Shown here one piece after another: positions 25,257 through 34,301 of a stretch of 64,000 bases of DNA; position 1 is the first letter of the stretch, and each line of letters begins with the position of its first letter. Origin of the DNA: Clostridium_AM tanneri (GTDB taxonomy: Bacteria; Bacillota; Clostridia; Clostridiales; Clostridiaceae); NCBI RefSeq assembly GCF_033659955.1, contig NZ_JARUJP010000011.1, positions 1-64,000 on the forward strand, read 5' to 3'. Made by a program: the position numbers and the translations under genes. The notes under the pieces were generated by a model. The model worked only from the letters and a program-made list of their open reading frames with translations. It ran no database searches and had not been told where the DNA came from.

Positions 25257-27881
25257 TTAATTTTCTTCTTTTGCTATAGCAGCTTCTTCAATTACCGCAG
25301 CTTTATCAAAAACATTTATATACATTTGTTTAAGTTCACTTATTAATGGGTATCTTGGGTTAGCTCCTGTACATTGATCATCGAAAGCCTGCTCTGACAT
25401 ATCATCTAAACTAGCGTAGAATTTTTCTTCTGTAACTCCAGCAGCTTTGATAGTCATTGGAATATTAATTTTAGCCTTTAATTCATCTATAGCCGCGATT
25501 AATAATTCAACTTTTTCATCTTCACTATTTCCACCTAATCCAAGGAAATCAGCAATTCTAGCATATCTACTCTTAGCATTTGGATATTTGTATTGAGGGA
25601 ATGCAGCTTGCTTTCTTGGGTTGTCTACAGCATTGAATCTGATAACTTCATTTATTAATAATCCGTTAGCAACTCCGTGTGGTATGTGGTGAGCAGCTCC
25701 TAATTTGTGTGCCATTGAGTGACATACACCTAAGAATGCATTGGCAAATGCCATACCAGCTATAGTTGAAGCGTGAGCCATTTTCTCCCTTGCTTCTATA
25801 TTAGTTGTTCCTTCGCTATAAGCTATTGGCAAGTAGTCGAATATTAATTTTATTGCTTCTAGTGCTAAACCATTAGAGAACTCTGAAGCCATTACTGATA
25901 CATAAGCTTCAAGTGCGTGAGTTAAAGCATCTATACCAGATGCAGCAGTTAAGCCTCTTGGCATACCCATCATTAATTCAGCATCAACGATAGCCATGTC
26001 TGGAGTTAACTCGTAGTCAGCTAGTGGATATTTAGCACCTGTTTTTTCGTCAGTTATAACTGCGAAAGGAGTAACCTCTGAACCAGTACCAGCGGATGTT
26101 GCTACTGATATCATCATAGCCTTTTCGCCCATCTTAGGGAATGTGTAGACTCTCTTTCTTATATCCATAAATCTCATTGCTAAGTCTTCAAATCTTACTT
26201 CTGGATGTTCGTACATTACCCACATGATCTTAGCAGCATCCATAGCAGAACCGCCGCCAACTGCTATAATAGTATCTGGGTTGTAGTTTAATAATTCAGC
26301 AGCACCTTTTTTAGCTGTTGCTAAAGTTGGATCTGGTTCTACATCTGTAAATATTTTGTAGTCTACTCCGATTTCATCAAGAATTTTTGTAACTTTGTCA
26401 ACATATCCTAACTCATAAAGAACTTTGTCTGTTACTATAAATGCTTTCTTCTTATTTAAGTCTTTTAATTCTTTTAATGCAACTCCTAAGCTGCCATATT
26501 TGAAGTAAACTTTTTCTGGAACTCTAAACCAAAGCATATTTTCTCTCCTCTCAGCTACACTCTTGATGTTCAATAGGTGTTTTGGACCAACGTTTTCTGA
26601 TACAGAGTTTCCGCCCCATGATCCACAACCAAGTGTTAATGAAGGAGCTAGTTTAAAGTTGTAAAGATCACCGATAGCACCTTGTGCTGAAGGCATGTTT
26701 ATTATTGTTCTTCCTGTTTTCATTGCAGCACCAAACTTTTCAACCTTATCTTTAGCTGTCATCGTATTAGCATATAATACTGAAGTGTGTCCAAATCCAC
26801 CTAATTCAACAAGTCTTTCAGCTTTTTTAAGAGCTTCATCAAAATTCTTTGCTCTATACATAGCTAGTACTGGGGATAACTTCTCGTGTGAGAACTCTTC
26901 TTCTAGCTCAACAGATTCTACTTCTCCGATAAGAACTTTGGCATCTTCAGGAACTTCAACAGCAGCTAGTTGAGCTATTTTGTAAGCTGATTGACCAACA
27001 ATGTTAGCGTTTAGTGAACCATTTATTAATATTACTTTTCTAACCTTTTCTATTTCATCTTTCTTAAGAAGGTAAGCTCCTCTTTCTTCAAATTCTTTTC
27101 TTACTTGGTTGTATACTGAATCTAAAGCTATAACTGATTGCTCAGATGCACATATAACACCGTTATCGAAAGTTTTTGAAAGAAGTATTGAGTTTACAGC
27201 CATTTGAATATCCGCAGTTTCATCGATTATAGCTGGAGTATTACCTGCACCAACACCGATTGCTGGTTTGCCAGATGAATAAGCAGCTTTAACCATTCCA
27301 GGGCCTCCTGTAGCAAGTGTTATGTCTGCTTCTCTCATTACGATTTGTGAAAGTTCAACGGATGGCTCGTCTATCCATGCAACTATGCCTTCTGGAGCAC
27401 CAGCTTGTACCGCTGCATCAAGAACTAATTTAGCTGCAGCAATAGTTGATTTTTTTGCTCTAGGGTGAGGTGAGAAGATTATTCCATTTCTAGTTTTTAA
27501 GGCTATTAGGGCTTTAAAGATTGCAGTGGAAGTTGGATTAGTTGTTGGAACAACAGCGGCGATAACCCCTATAGGTTCTGCGATTTTTTTCATACCGAAA
27601 GCTTGATCTTCATCTATAACTCCGCAAGTTTTCTCATCTTTGTATTTATTGTATATATATTCTGAAGCAAAGTGATTTTTTATAACCTTATCTTCAACTA
27701 TTCCCATTCCAGTTTCTTCTACGGCCATTTTAGCAAGTCTTATTCTAGCACTGTTAGCTGCCATCGCTGCTTGTCTAAAAATTTCATCTACCTGTTCTTG
27801 AGTGTAAGTAGCAAATTGCTTCTGAGCAGCTCTTACCTCTTCTAATCTTTTCATTAATTGATCAACATTAGTTACCTTCAT
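25257..27881 (-). CDS. adhE: Bifunctional acetaldehyde-CoA/alcohol dehydrogenase
   Basis: An 874-residue fusion. The N-terminal CoA-acylating aldehyde dehydrogenase (about 1-440) has the catalytic Cys in NGVICASEQS. The C-terminal iron-dependent alcohol dehydrogenase (about 460-870) has GGGSAMDAAK, ATSAGTGSEVTPFAVI and the metal-binding HSMAHKLGAAHHIPHG. It reduces acetyl-CoA to ethanol with two NADH and forms spirosomes. The start is ATG 27881 behind AAGAGGTG; an in-frame ATG 18 bases upstream would include this site. A Rex-like operator on the promoter suggests NADH/NAD control. Confidence 0.95.
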   Translation of the reverse strand: MKVTNVDQLMKRLEEVRAAQKQFATYTQEQVDEIFRQAAMAANSARIRLAKMAVEETGMGIVEDKVIKNHFASEYIYNKYKDEKTCGVIDEDQAFGMKKIAEPIGVIAAVVPTTNPTSTAIFKALIALKTRNGIIFSPHPRAKKSTIAAAKLVLDAAVQAGAPEGIVAWIDEPSVELSQIVMREADITLATGGPGMVKAAYSSGKPAIGVGAGNTPAIIDETADIQMAVNSILLSKTFDNGVICASEQSVIALDSVYNQVRKEFEERGAYLLKKDEIEKVRKVILINGSLNANIVGQSAYKIAQLAAVEVPEDAKVLIGEVESVELEEEFSHEKLSPVLAMYRAKNFDEALKKAERLVELGGFGHTSVLYANTMTAKDKVEKFGAAMKTGRTIINMPSAQGAIGDLYNFKLAPSLTLGCGSWGGNSVSENVGPKHLLNIKSVAERRENMLWFRVPEKVYFKYGSLGVALKELKDLNKKKAFIVTDKVLYELGYVDKVTKILDEIGVDYKIFTDVEPDPTLATAKKGAAELLNYNPDTIIAVGGGSAMDAAKIMWVMYEHPEVRFEDLAMRFMDIRKRVYTFPKMGEKAMMISVATSAGTGSEVTPFAVITDEKTGAKYPLADYELTPDMAIVDAELMMGMPRGLTAASGIDALTHALEAYVSVMASEFSNGLALEAIKLIFDYLPIAYSEGTTNIEAREKMAHASTIAGMAFANAFLGVCHSMAHKLGAAHHIPHGVANGLLINEVIRFNAVDNPRKQAAFPQYKYPNAKSRYARIADFLGLGGNSEDEKVELLIAAIDELKAKINIPMTIKAAGVTEEKFYASLDDMSEQAFDDQCTGANPRYPLISELKQMYINVFDKAAVIEEAAIAKEEN

Positions 27882-28018
27882 GAACAGCACCTCTTTCATA
27901 TATTTATAATTAATATTTACGTTATTTTCGTTATGGTAATAAGGTAGGTATTCTGATTATAAAAATTGTCTAAAATATTTTTATCTTTTATGTTTTCTGT
28001 ACTCAACCTTATGACATT

Positions 28019-28051
28019 ATTATGCATCATAGTTTGTTAAATGTCAATCAA
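28019..28051 (-). promoter_or_regulatory. adhE promoter with Rex-like operator
   Basis: On the minus strand, TTGACA (28047-28042), 17 bases, CATAAT (28024-28019). The -35 is overlapped by TTGATTGACATTTAACAA (28051-28034), which fits the Rex pattern TTGTTAA-N4-TTAACAA with one full half-site (7/7) and one weak half-site (4/7). Rex commonly represses fermentation genes including adhE in clostridia. Confidence 0.6.
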
Positions 28052-28420
28052 TTTTCTAAAATATTTAACTAAATTATGTAAAAAACGTTTTCAAATTGTT
28101 TATCTAAGGGCTATAACATAGTTGTATATTTATTTATAACTTTATGCTAGGATGGCTAAAGAGAGACTTTAATAATGATGTTGAAAGTTAAAAGGAACCT
28201 ATAGGTCTGTTGAGTTATGCTAAATAACGAAAAGGACTGTCTAGTAACTTTCGTATAGTTTTCTAAAAAATATATGGAGCAATCCTGAGCAGGAAACTAA
28301 TCAATGAAATATTATTGTTAAAAAAATAACTACATATCTACTTTTGGTAGGTTAATAATTTAACAATGATACGCTGATTGGAATAACAAACTAGCTTTAA
28401 TATACAGATCAATGTTTATT
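28052..28420. other. Gene-free region between adhE and iorA
   Basis: No convincing reading frame. It contains several possible RNA helices on the plus strand: GAAAGTTA (28183-28190) with TAACTTTC (28245-28252) closing a domain that holds GTTAT/ATAAC (28214-28228), and a small TCCTG/CAGGA element near 28283-28294. No RNA family is recognised. Confidence 0.35.
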
Positions 28421-28435
28421 TTATTGCAATGATAA
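28421..28435. promoter_or_regulatory. Palindrome resembling the SDMH activator site
   Basis: TTATTG-CAA-TGATAA matches the motif TTATCA-N3-TGATAA at 10 of 12 positions. It is about 200 bases upstream of iorA, with a second copy 71 bases downstream. No -24/-12 promoter was found next to it. Confidence 0.4.
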
Positions 28436-28491
28436 GTGATAAACTTAGTTATTTAAAGCTGTATTAATTTTAATAAAAAAGAATTATAGTT

Positions 28492-28506
28492 TTATCTTTA
28501 TGATAA
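28492..28506. promoter_or_regulatory. Second palindrome resembling the SDMH activator site
   Basis: TTATCT-TTA-TGATAA matches the motif at 11 of 12 positions, about 130 bases before the iorA start codon. Confidence 0.45.
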
Positions 28507-28631
28507 GTAATGCTAAAGCTTATTTAACTTTAAAACTACCGAATGTTATATAAAGTTATTTGCTTTAGAATAGTAATTTTTTGATAATATTAAAAATATC
28601 ATATAAAGGTAGATTACATGGGGGTGTTATT

Positions 28632-30422
28632 TTGAATGAAAAAGCTGTTTTGACCGGAAATGAAGCTGTAAGTAGAGGCTTTTGGGAAGCCGGAGGAACC
28701 ATAGCATCAAGTTATCCCGGATCACCAACGGTTCAAATTTTAGAGTCCTTAGGTAATTATAAGGAGATTTTCAGTGAATGGGCTGTAAATGAAAAAGTTG
28801 CTTTTGAAATTGCTATGGGTGGAAGTTTTGCAGGAGCAAGAAGTATGGTCTCTATGAAACATGTAGGCATAAACATAGCATCTGATCCTTTTATGACATT
28901 TACAGAGGTAAAAACAAAGGGTGGATTTTTATTAGTGGTAGGAGATGACCCAGGGCTTACAAGTTCACAAAATGAACAGGATAGTAGATTCTGGGGTAAG
29001 TATGCCAATATACCTGTGATAGAACCTTCAAATCCTCAAGAAGTTAAGGAATATGTTAAAGAGGGTTTAAAAATAAGTGAGGACTTTAATACTCCTGTTT
29101 TAATAAAGCTTACTAGCAGGCTTTGTCATTGTAGAGGTATTGTAGAGTTAAATGAAAGACAGGAAAGAGAAATAGAAGGTTTTGTTGAAGATCAGTCAAG
29201 ATATTGCATGCTGCCTCCTTTTGCTAATAAGCAGCAATACTTTATGAAAGAGAGAATGGAAAAACTTCAAGCATTTAACGATTCTACAACTTTAAATAAG
29301 CTGGAAGAAGTAGAAAATTCTCAAGTGCTTATTATTACTAGTGGTATGCCATATGAATGCTTAAAGGAAATAGAGCCAAAGGTTTCTGTACTAAAGCTTG
29401 CCATGGTATGGCCAATGCCTATAGATAAGATTAAGGAATTAAGTAAGAAATACAAGAGAGTTATCGTTATAGAAGAACTTATGCCGTTTATGGAAGAAAC
29501 CTTAAAAAGTAATGGAGTAAAAGCAGAAGGAAAAGAGTATTTCTCCTTTACAGGAGAATTGACAGTAGATAGCATAAGAGAAGGTCTTGAAAAGGCTGGT
29601 GTATTATCTAATAGTGGAAAAGATATTCTACCACAAGAGGAGGGAAATATCCCACCACGGACACCTATGTTATGTTCCGGATGTCCTCATAGACCTATAT
29701 TTCATATATTAAAGATGGCAAAAGCTACCGTAATGGGAGATATAGGCTGTTACTCTTTAGGAATACTAGAACCTTTTGAAGTTCATAAAACCAATATAAG
29801 CATGGGTGCTTCTTTGGGAAATGCACTAGGTGTTGCTGCGGCTCAGAGCAAGGCCGGAAAAATAAAGCCTATTGTTGCTACGATTGGAGACGGAACCTTC
29901 TTCCACTCTGGAATGACGGGAATTCTTCAATTAGCAAAGACAAAGGAAAATATAACAGTAATAGTTATGGATAACAGGACTACTGCTATGACTGGTGGTC
30001 AGGAAACACTTACAACTGGAGACTATTTTAAAGAAAGAGATATTTATAGTGTTAGTATTCCTGAGGTCTTAAAGACCTTTGGTATAAAAGACATAACAGT
30101 AGTAGATCAGTTCAAATATAAAGAAACTAAGGAAGCAATACATGCTGCAATGAAAAGAGAAGGCTTATCAATAATAGTCACCACAAGGCCTTGTGCTTTG
30201 AATTTTAAGATAAAGCAGCCGCATTTTTATGTAGATGAAAACATCTGTATTAGTTGTAGAAGTTGTATTAGAACAAACTGCCCTCCTATATCTATGAAGC
30301 TTTACCCAGGAAAGGATAAAAAGAACTCCTATATTAATCCAGATATGTGTGTAGGTTGTTCTGTTTGTTCTCAGGTCTGTCCTGTAGGAGCAATTAAAAG
30401 AAGTTCAGATGAGAATAATTAA
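28632..30422 (+). CDS. iorA: Indolepyruvate-type 2-oxoacid:ferredoxin oxidoreductase, alpha subunit
   Basis: A 596-residue subunit with an N-terminal pyrimidine-binding domain (EAVSRGFWEAGGTIASSYPGSPT, about 11-33), a transketolase-like linker, a TPP-binding domain (GDIGCYSLG, GDGTFFHSGMTG) and two C-terminal [4Fe-4S] clusters (CISCRSCIRTNC and CVGCSVCSQVCP). It decarboxylates aryl or other 2-oxoacids to acyl-CoA with reduction of ferredoxin. The start is TTG 28632 behind GGGGGTG; it agrees with the usual ior start and excludes an extension from 28581. It forms an operon with iorB, 12 bases downstream. Confidence 0.9.
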   Translation: MNEKAVLTGNEAVSRGFWEAGGTIASSYPGSPTVQILESLGNYKEIFSEWAVNEKVAFEIAMGGSFAGARSMVSMKHVGINIASDPFMTFTEVKTKGGFLLVVGDDPGLTSSQNEQDSRFWGKYANIPVIEPSNPQEVKEYVKEGLKISEDFNTPVLIKLTSRLCHCRGIVELNERQEREIEGFVEDQSRYCMLPPFANKQQYFMKERMEKLQAFNDSTTLNKLEEVENSQVLIITSGMPYECLKEIEPKVSVLKLAMVWPMPIDKIKELSKKYKRVIVIEELMPFMEETLKSNGVKAEGKEYFSFTGELTVDSIREGLEKAGVLSNSGKDILPQEEGNIPPRTPMLCSGCPHRPIFHILKMAKATVMGDIGCYSLGILEPFEVHKTNISMGASLGNALGVAAAQSKAGKIKPIVATIGDGTFFHSGMTGILQLAKTKENITVIVMDNRTTAMTGGQETLTTGDYFKERDIYSVSIPEVLKTFGIKDITVVDQFKYKETKEAIHAAMKREGLSIIVTTRPCALNFKIKQPHFYVDENICISCRSCIRTNCPPISMKLYPGKDKKNSYINPDMCVGCSVCSQVCPVGAIKRSSDENN

Positions 30423-30434
30423 GGAGGTAGTAGT

Positions 30435-31004
30435 ATGGATATAACTAATATTCTAATTACCGGTGTTGGCGGACAGGGATTAGTAGTTGCTACAAAGATA
30501 TTGGCTGAAACCGCATTTAGAGAAGGATATGATGTTAAGACTAGTGATGTTATAGGTCTTTCTCAAAGAGGTGGAATGGTATGGGGAAGTGTTAGATTCG
30601 GAAAGAAGGTTTATTCTGCATCAATGCCTAAAGGTCAAGGTGACATAATGGTTGCAATGGAGAGGCTAGAAGGTCTTAGGTGGGTTAAAGAAATGAAAGA
30701 AAATGCAAAAATTATAATGAACAATGAAACTACCTATCCTAACAGAGTGTTAATTGAGAAAGAAGAGTATCCAGAAGACATAGAAGAGGTATTAAAGAAT
30801 AAAAGCTTTGAAGTCATACCTGTAGATGCAAAGGAGTTAGCCAGAAAGTCTGGAAATATAAAAACAGCTAATATAGCACTCTTAGGAGTTCTATCAAAAT
30901 ATCTGCCTTTCAAAGAAGAAAGTTGGGTTCAGGTAATTAAGGAGAATGTACCTAAGAGTACTATAGAAGTAAATATAACTGCATTTGATGCAGCAAGAAA
31001 GTAA
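30435..31004 (+). CDS. iorB: Indolepyruvate-type 2-oxoacid:ferredoxin oxidoreductase, beta subunit
   Basis: A 189-residue gamma-type subunit with the N-terminal NILITGVGGQGLVVATKIL motif and GLSQRGGMVWGSVRFG. It partners IorA. The AAGGAGG site lies in the short gap after iorA. A terminator follows immediately. Upstream palindromes like those of the SDMH operons hint at shared control. Confidence 0.9.
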   Translation: MDITNILITGVGGQGLVVATKILAETAFREGYDVKTSDVIGLSQRGGMVWGSVRFGKKVYSASMPKGQGDIMVAMERLEGLRWVKEMKENAKIIMNNETTYPNRVLIEKEEYPEDIEEVLKNKSFEVIPVDAKELARKSGNIKTANIALLGVLSKYLPFKEESWVQVIKENVPKSTIEVNITAFDAARK

Positions 31005-31011
31005 AGTTTAA

Positions 31012-31054
31012 AAAGGCATCTTAAAGTAAATAATTACTTTGAGATGCTTTCTTA
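31012..31054. terminator. Terminator between iorB and ridA
   Basis: The stem AAAGGCATCTTAAAGTAA/TTACTTTGAGATGCTTT has one mismatch and a short loop; A- and T-rich flanks on both sides allow use from both convergent units. Confidence 0.8.
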
Positions 31055-31113
31055 TATAGAAAAGTATAAATTTTAATACTTTCTATTAGCACTGAAAAAT
31101 TGGTTTTTTGTAA

Positions 31114-31491
31114 TTAAACTAAAGCGATTACTTCTATTTCAACTAAAGCATCCTTTGGAAGTTTAACTTCTACGCAGGATCTTGATGGTAATTGTTTTTG
31201 AAAGTACTTAGCATAAACTTCGTTAACAGCAGCAAAGTCAGCCATGTTTTTTACAAATACAGTTGTTTTTATAACTTTTTCAAAGCTTGTACCAGCTTCC
31301 TCTAGTATTGCTTTAACATTTTCTAAAGATCTTTCTGTAGCTTTTGTTATGTTTTCTGAAACTAATTCACCAGTTGTAGGATCAAGTGGAATTTGACCGG
31401 ATGTAAATAAAAGATTTCCCACCTTAATAGCTTGAGAATAAGGTCCTACTGCAGCAGGTGCTTTCGTTGTGCTTATTATTTGTTTTTCCAT
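31114..31491 (-). CDS. ridA: RidA-family enamine/imine deaminase
   Basis: A 125-residue RidA (YjgF/YER057c) protein. Typical segments are TKAPAAVGPYSQAIKVGNLLFTSGQ (about 8-32), the Arg of PSRSCVEVKLPKDALVEIE and the C-terminal Glu. It hydrolyses reactive 2-aminoacrylate-type enamines. Such intermediates are produced by PLP lyases such as DpaL, encoded in the same island, which gives a plausible local role. A GGAGG site precedes the ATG. It is about 110 bases from the molybdopterin-binding gene and may be the tail of the minus-strand SDMH arm or its own unit. Confidence 0.92.
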   Translation of the reverse strand: MEKQIISTTKAPAAVGPYSQAIKVGNLLFTSGQIPLDPTTGELVSENITKATERSLENVKAILEEAGTSFEKVIKTTVFVKNMADFAAVNEVYAKYFQKQLPSRSCVEVKLPKDALVEIEVIALV

Positions 31492-31599
31492 AATGTAAAA
31501 ACCTCCTGTAATTTTGATAATTTGTTTTATATATTTAATTTACAAGAATGTTTTAGTAATCTTGTAAATATATTAAGCTAAGTATAAGTGTTAGTATAA

Positions 31600-32619
31600 C
31601 TATACACCTTTACCGAAGGTGCAATTTGGAAATGTGCATTCTTCACATCCCATACATAATCCTCCGTGACCATAAGCAGCTAAGTCGCTGTGATTTAGCT
31701 TTTCACCTGCCAGTATTCTTGGGAATACTAAGTCAAAAGCAGTTCTTTTAGAGTGAATAGCTCCACCAGGCAAGCCTAACACAGGAATATCTCCGTTGTA
31801 AGCTAACAGAAACATAGAACCAGGTAGAATCGGAGTTCCATAACTTATGATTTCTGCTCCTGAGTTTCTTATAGCTGTAGGAGTAACATCATCTGGGTCT
31901 ACAGACATGCCACCTGTACAGATAACTATTTCAGCACCTTTATCTATCCAATTATTGATGGCAGCTGTAATTTTATCTAGGTTATCAGGTAATATAGTTT
32001 GGCCTAATATTTCACAGTTATATTCTTCTGCCTTTTTCGATATAGTTGGTCCAAAGGCATCCTTTATTCTTCCATGGTAAATTTCATTTCCAGTTGTAAC
32101 TATTCCTATTTTTTTAGGAGTGAAAGGAATAACCTTAACTATCTTTTCTTTAATAGTTTTTTCTGCAATTTTTATCTTTTCTTCCTCTATTAATAAAGGG
32201 ACTACTCTTGTAACTGCAACCTTTTGCCCCTTCTTAACAGGTAGGTTATTATGAAGTGTAGATAATATAGTTTCACCTAAGGAATTTAATTGGAATAATT
32301 GCTGAACATTTACTTTTAGCAATCCATTTTCTGAAGCTATAAATTCTATTTTTCCCTCTTTAACATCACTAAAGCTCAAGCCCTTACCGGCAGTTAAGTT
32401 TTTTAATCGCTCAGCAGCATCATTTTCATGCAGCATTCCTTCCTCAGCTTCCCATACATAAATATGATCTTTACCAAGGGATAGTAAGAGTTGAATATCA
32501 TCCTCTTTTATAACATGACCTTTTTTAAAAGCTACACCTTTTTTTCCACCAGGCACAATTTGTGTAATATCGTGGCATAGCACGAAACCTACAGCGTCCC
32601 AAGTGCTTATCTTTTTCAT
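31600..32619 (-). CDS. Molybdopterin-binding protein (MoaB/MogA-like domain) with Cys-rich tail
   Basis: A 339-residue protein with an N-terminal region that begins DAVGFVLCHDITQIVPGG and a central MoCF/MogA-like domain (GIVTTGNEIYHGRI, ICTGGMSVDPDDVTPTAI, GLPGGAIHSKRTAFDLVFPRIL). A C-terminal tail CMGCEECTFPNC has four cysteines, a possible metal or cluster site. It lacks the full MoeA domain set. It lies last in a run of Mo-cofactor and SDMH accessory genes, so it probably handles molybdopterin for the hydroxylase. The start is ATG 32619 behind CAGGAGATG; the upstream in-frame ATG at 32646 includes that site. Confidence 0.83.
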   Translation of the reverse strand: MKKISTWDAVGFVLCHDITQIVPGGKKGVAFKKGHVIKEDDIQLLLSLGKDHIYVWEAEEGMLHENDAAERLKNLTAGKGLSFSDVKEGKIEFIASENGLLKVNVQQLFQLNSLGETILSTLHNNLPVKKGQKVAVTRVVPLLIEEEKIKIAEKTIKEKIVKVIPFTPKKIGIVTTGNEIYHGRIKDAFGPTISKKAEEYNCEILGQTILPDNLDKITAAINNWIDKGAEIVICTGGMSVDPDDVTPTAIRNSGAEIISYGTPILPGSMFLLAYNGDIPVLGLPGGAIHSKRTAFDLVFPRILAGEKLNHSDLAAYGHGGLCMGCEECTFPNCTFGKGV

Positions 32620-32659
32620 ATTTTCATCTCCTGTATCAATTAGCAATTTTATACACTAT

Positions 32660-33469
32660 CTATAGTTTAAGGTTTTTTAAATCTTTTCTGTGATTTAAAG
32701 AACCTTTATTTTTAATTAGCATTATTTCTGCTAATATACCGAAAGCTATTTCTTCTGGTGATTCTCCAGAAATATTTAATCCAATAGGGGTATATATCTT
32801 TCTTAATTCCTCTTTAGCTATACCTTCAGCAGATAGTTTTTCTGCAACTAGTATAGTTTTTCTAGCACTGCCCATCATTCCTATATATGCAGCACCTCTT
32901 CCAATTACTGCTCTAAGAGAATCAATATCAGTTTTATGACCTTTGGAAACAAGAACAATATAGGTATCTTCTGTTATATTGTAATTAGATAAGTTAGAGG
33001 CTAAGTCTCCGGCAATAATTTCATCTGCATCTTCAAATCTCTCTTTATTTGCAAATTCCTCTCTGTCATCAAAGATTGCAATATAAAACCCCATTGTTTT
33101 AGCTAGCTTAAACAAGTGTTTGCCAGTATGTCCACCACCAACTATTATTAGTCTTGGTTTGGGTTTGAAAACTTTTATAAAACCTTTGGCATCACCGCCG
33201 CACTGCATACCTAATTCTCCCTGTTCATTTAATTTGTAGTCAAAGTAAGTATCCTCATTTTTTTTCATACATTCCAGAGCTCTGGCTATAACTACGCTTT
33301 CAATTTTTCCACCACCTACAGAACCAAGAATTCTGCAATCTTCCCAGATAGCCATAATAGAGCCTGTTTTTCCAGGAGTGGAACCTACTGCTTGAGTTAT
33401 AGTAGCTAAAGCTACTTTTTTCCCTTTACGAAGGCTTTCGTAGATTTGTATTAATATTTCCTCTTCCAT
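32660..33469 (-). CDS. xdhC: XdhC-family molybdenum hydroxylase maturation factor
   Basis: A 269-residue protein with an N-terminal XdhC/CoxI domain (ATITQAVGSTPGKTGSIMAI, GSVGGGKIESVV; Cys in GMQCGGDAKGF) and a C-terminal Rossmann domain (LIIVGGGHTGKHLFKLA, VLVSKGHKTD, GMMGSARK). XdhC proteins bind Mo cofactor, aid its sulfuration and insert it in xanthine dehydrogenase-type enzymes. It overlaps the end of yqeB by 44 bp; its GAGAGGTG site lies inside yqeB. Confidence 0.92.
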   Translation of the reverse strand: MEEEILIQIYESLRKGKKVALATITQAVGSTPGKTGSIMAIWEDCRILGSVGGGKIESVVIARALECMKKNEDTYFDYKLNEQGELGMQCGGDAKGFIKVFKPKPRLIIVGGGHTGKHLFKLAKTMGFYIAIFDDREEFANKERFEDADEIIAGDLASNLSNYNITEDTYIVLVSKGHKTDIDSLRAVIGRGAAYIGMMGSARKTILVAEKLSAEGIAKEELRKIYTPIGLNISGESPEEIAFGILAEIMLIKNKGSLNHRKDLKNLKL

Positions 33470-34289
33470 AATCTATGCACCTCTCATAATTTTTCTCTGC
33501 TTGTAAATATAATATTGCTTCTAAAACTCCACCGGCAATAGCTCGGGCTTTATCCGAGATTGTGTAACAATTTTGCAGTTCAGATATTCTTGGATCTATA
33601 TCAGCTATTTTAAGACCTATAGATACTTTGCTGTGGTCTCTTATAATGCCTCTAAGTAATCCATTCATGGTTGCACGTACCTCGATACCATTCACATAAG
33701 CAATAGGTTCACCAGCTTCAACTATATCACCAATTTCTTTAGCATTTTTTATAAGTCCGCTACTAGGGCTATATATAACTCTTTCCTTAGAAAACCCCTT
33801 TATTTCTCCAGGTACTCCTGTATTGGCAATGGCTTGTCTTTCAAAGATAAGTCTTCCAAGATTATGTCCACGCATAGTCTCTATAACTATATGGGCATCT
33901 TTACCTGCTTCAAAACCAGGTCCAAGAGCTATGGTAATATGGGACATGTCTATTTTGGTGCCTAAGTTTTTTTTAGCTAGTATTGCATCTACTACAACAC
34001 TAGGCTTTATAGTATCTATATAAGTACCTTGTGGATCAATTACCACTGGTATCTTATTTTCATTCCAAGCATTTTCTATATCTTTTATATCTTTAGCAAA
34101 GACAGATGAAGTGTTTTCAACAGTAAATTCACCTTCGTATATACATTCGCTGTAACATACAGATCTTCTTATGGAGGTAGGTGATGGAACTTCAAGAACT
34201 AATACCTTAAAACCACTTCTATGGAGCTTTTGTATAGTACCTGAGGCGATGTCACCTCCACCTCTTATGATTACAATATCATTAAGCAT
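33426..34289 (-). CDS. yqeB: YqeB, selenium-dependent molybdenum cofactor accessory protein
   Basis: A 287-residue protein of the YqeB/EF2563 family. It has an N-terminal dinucleotide-binding-like start (VIIRGGGDIASGTIQKLHRSGFKVLVLE, about 5-32) and conserved stretches ALGPGFEAGKDAHIVIETMRGH and GLKIADIDPR. Comparative genomics by Haft and Self linked this family to selenium-dependent molybdenum hydroxylases with orphan SelD. The biochemical step is not established. It sits between the MocA-like gene and xdhC and overlaps xdhC. Confidence 0.9.
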   Translation of the reverse strand: MLNDIVIIRGGGDIASGTIQKLHRSGFKVLVLEVPSPTSIRRSVCYSECIYEGEFTVENTSSVFAKDIKDIENAWNENKIPVVIDPQGTYIDTIKPSVVVDAILAKKNLGTKIDMSHITIALGPGFEAGKDAHIVIETMRGHNLGRLIFERQAIANTGVPGEIKGFSKERVIYSPSSGLIKNAKEIGDIVEAGEPIAYVNGIEVRATMNGLLRGIIRDHSKVSIGLKIADIDPRISELQNCYTISDKARAIAGGVLEAILYLQAEKNYERCIDYGRGNINTNLRKPS

Positions 34290-34301
34290 ATAATATCACC
34301 T

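Noticed and set aside
28183..28300. Glycine- or cobalamin-riboswitch-like words (AAAAGGACTGT, TCCTGAGCAGGA)
   Set aside because: Only isolated words match; the order of conserved segments and the flanking helices do not fit either aptamer.
28378..28398. TTGGAATAACAAACTAGCTT as a sigma-54 promoter for iorAB
   Set aside because: GG and GC are offset by 14 bases, not the 12 required, and the element lies upstream of the presumed activator sites.
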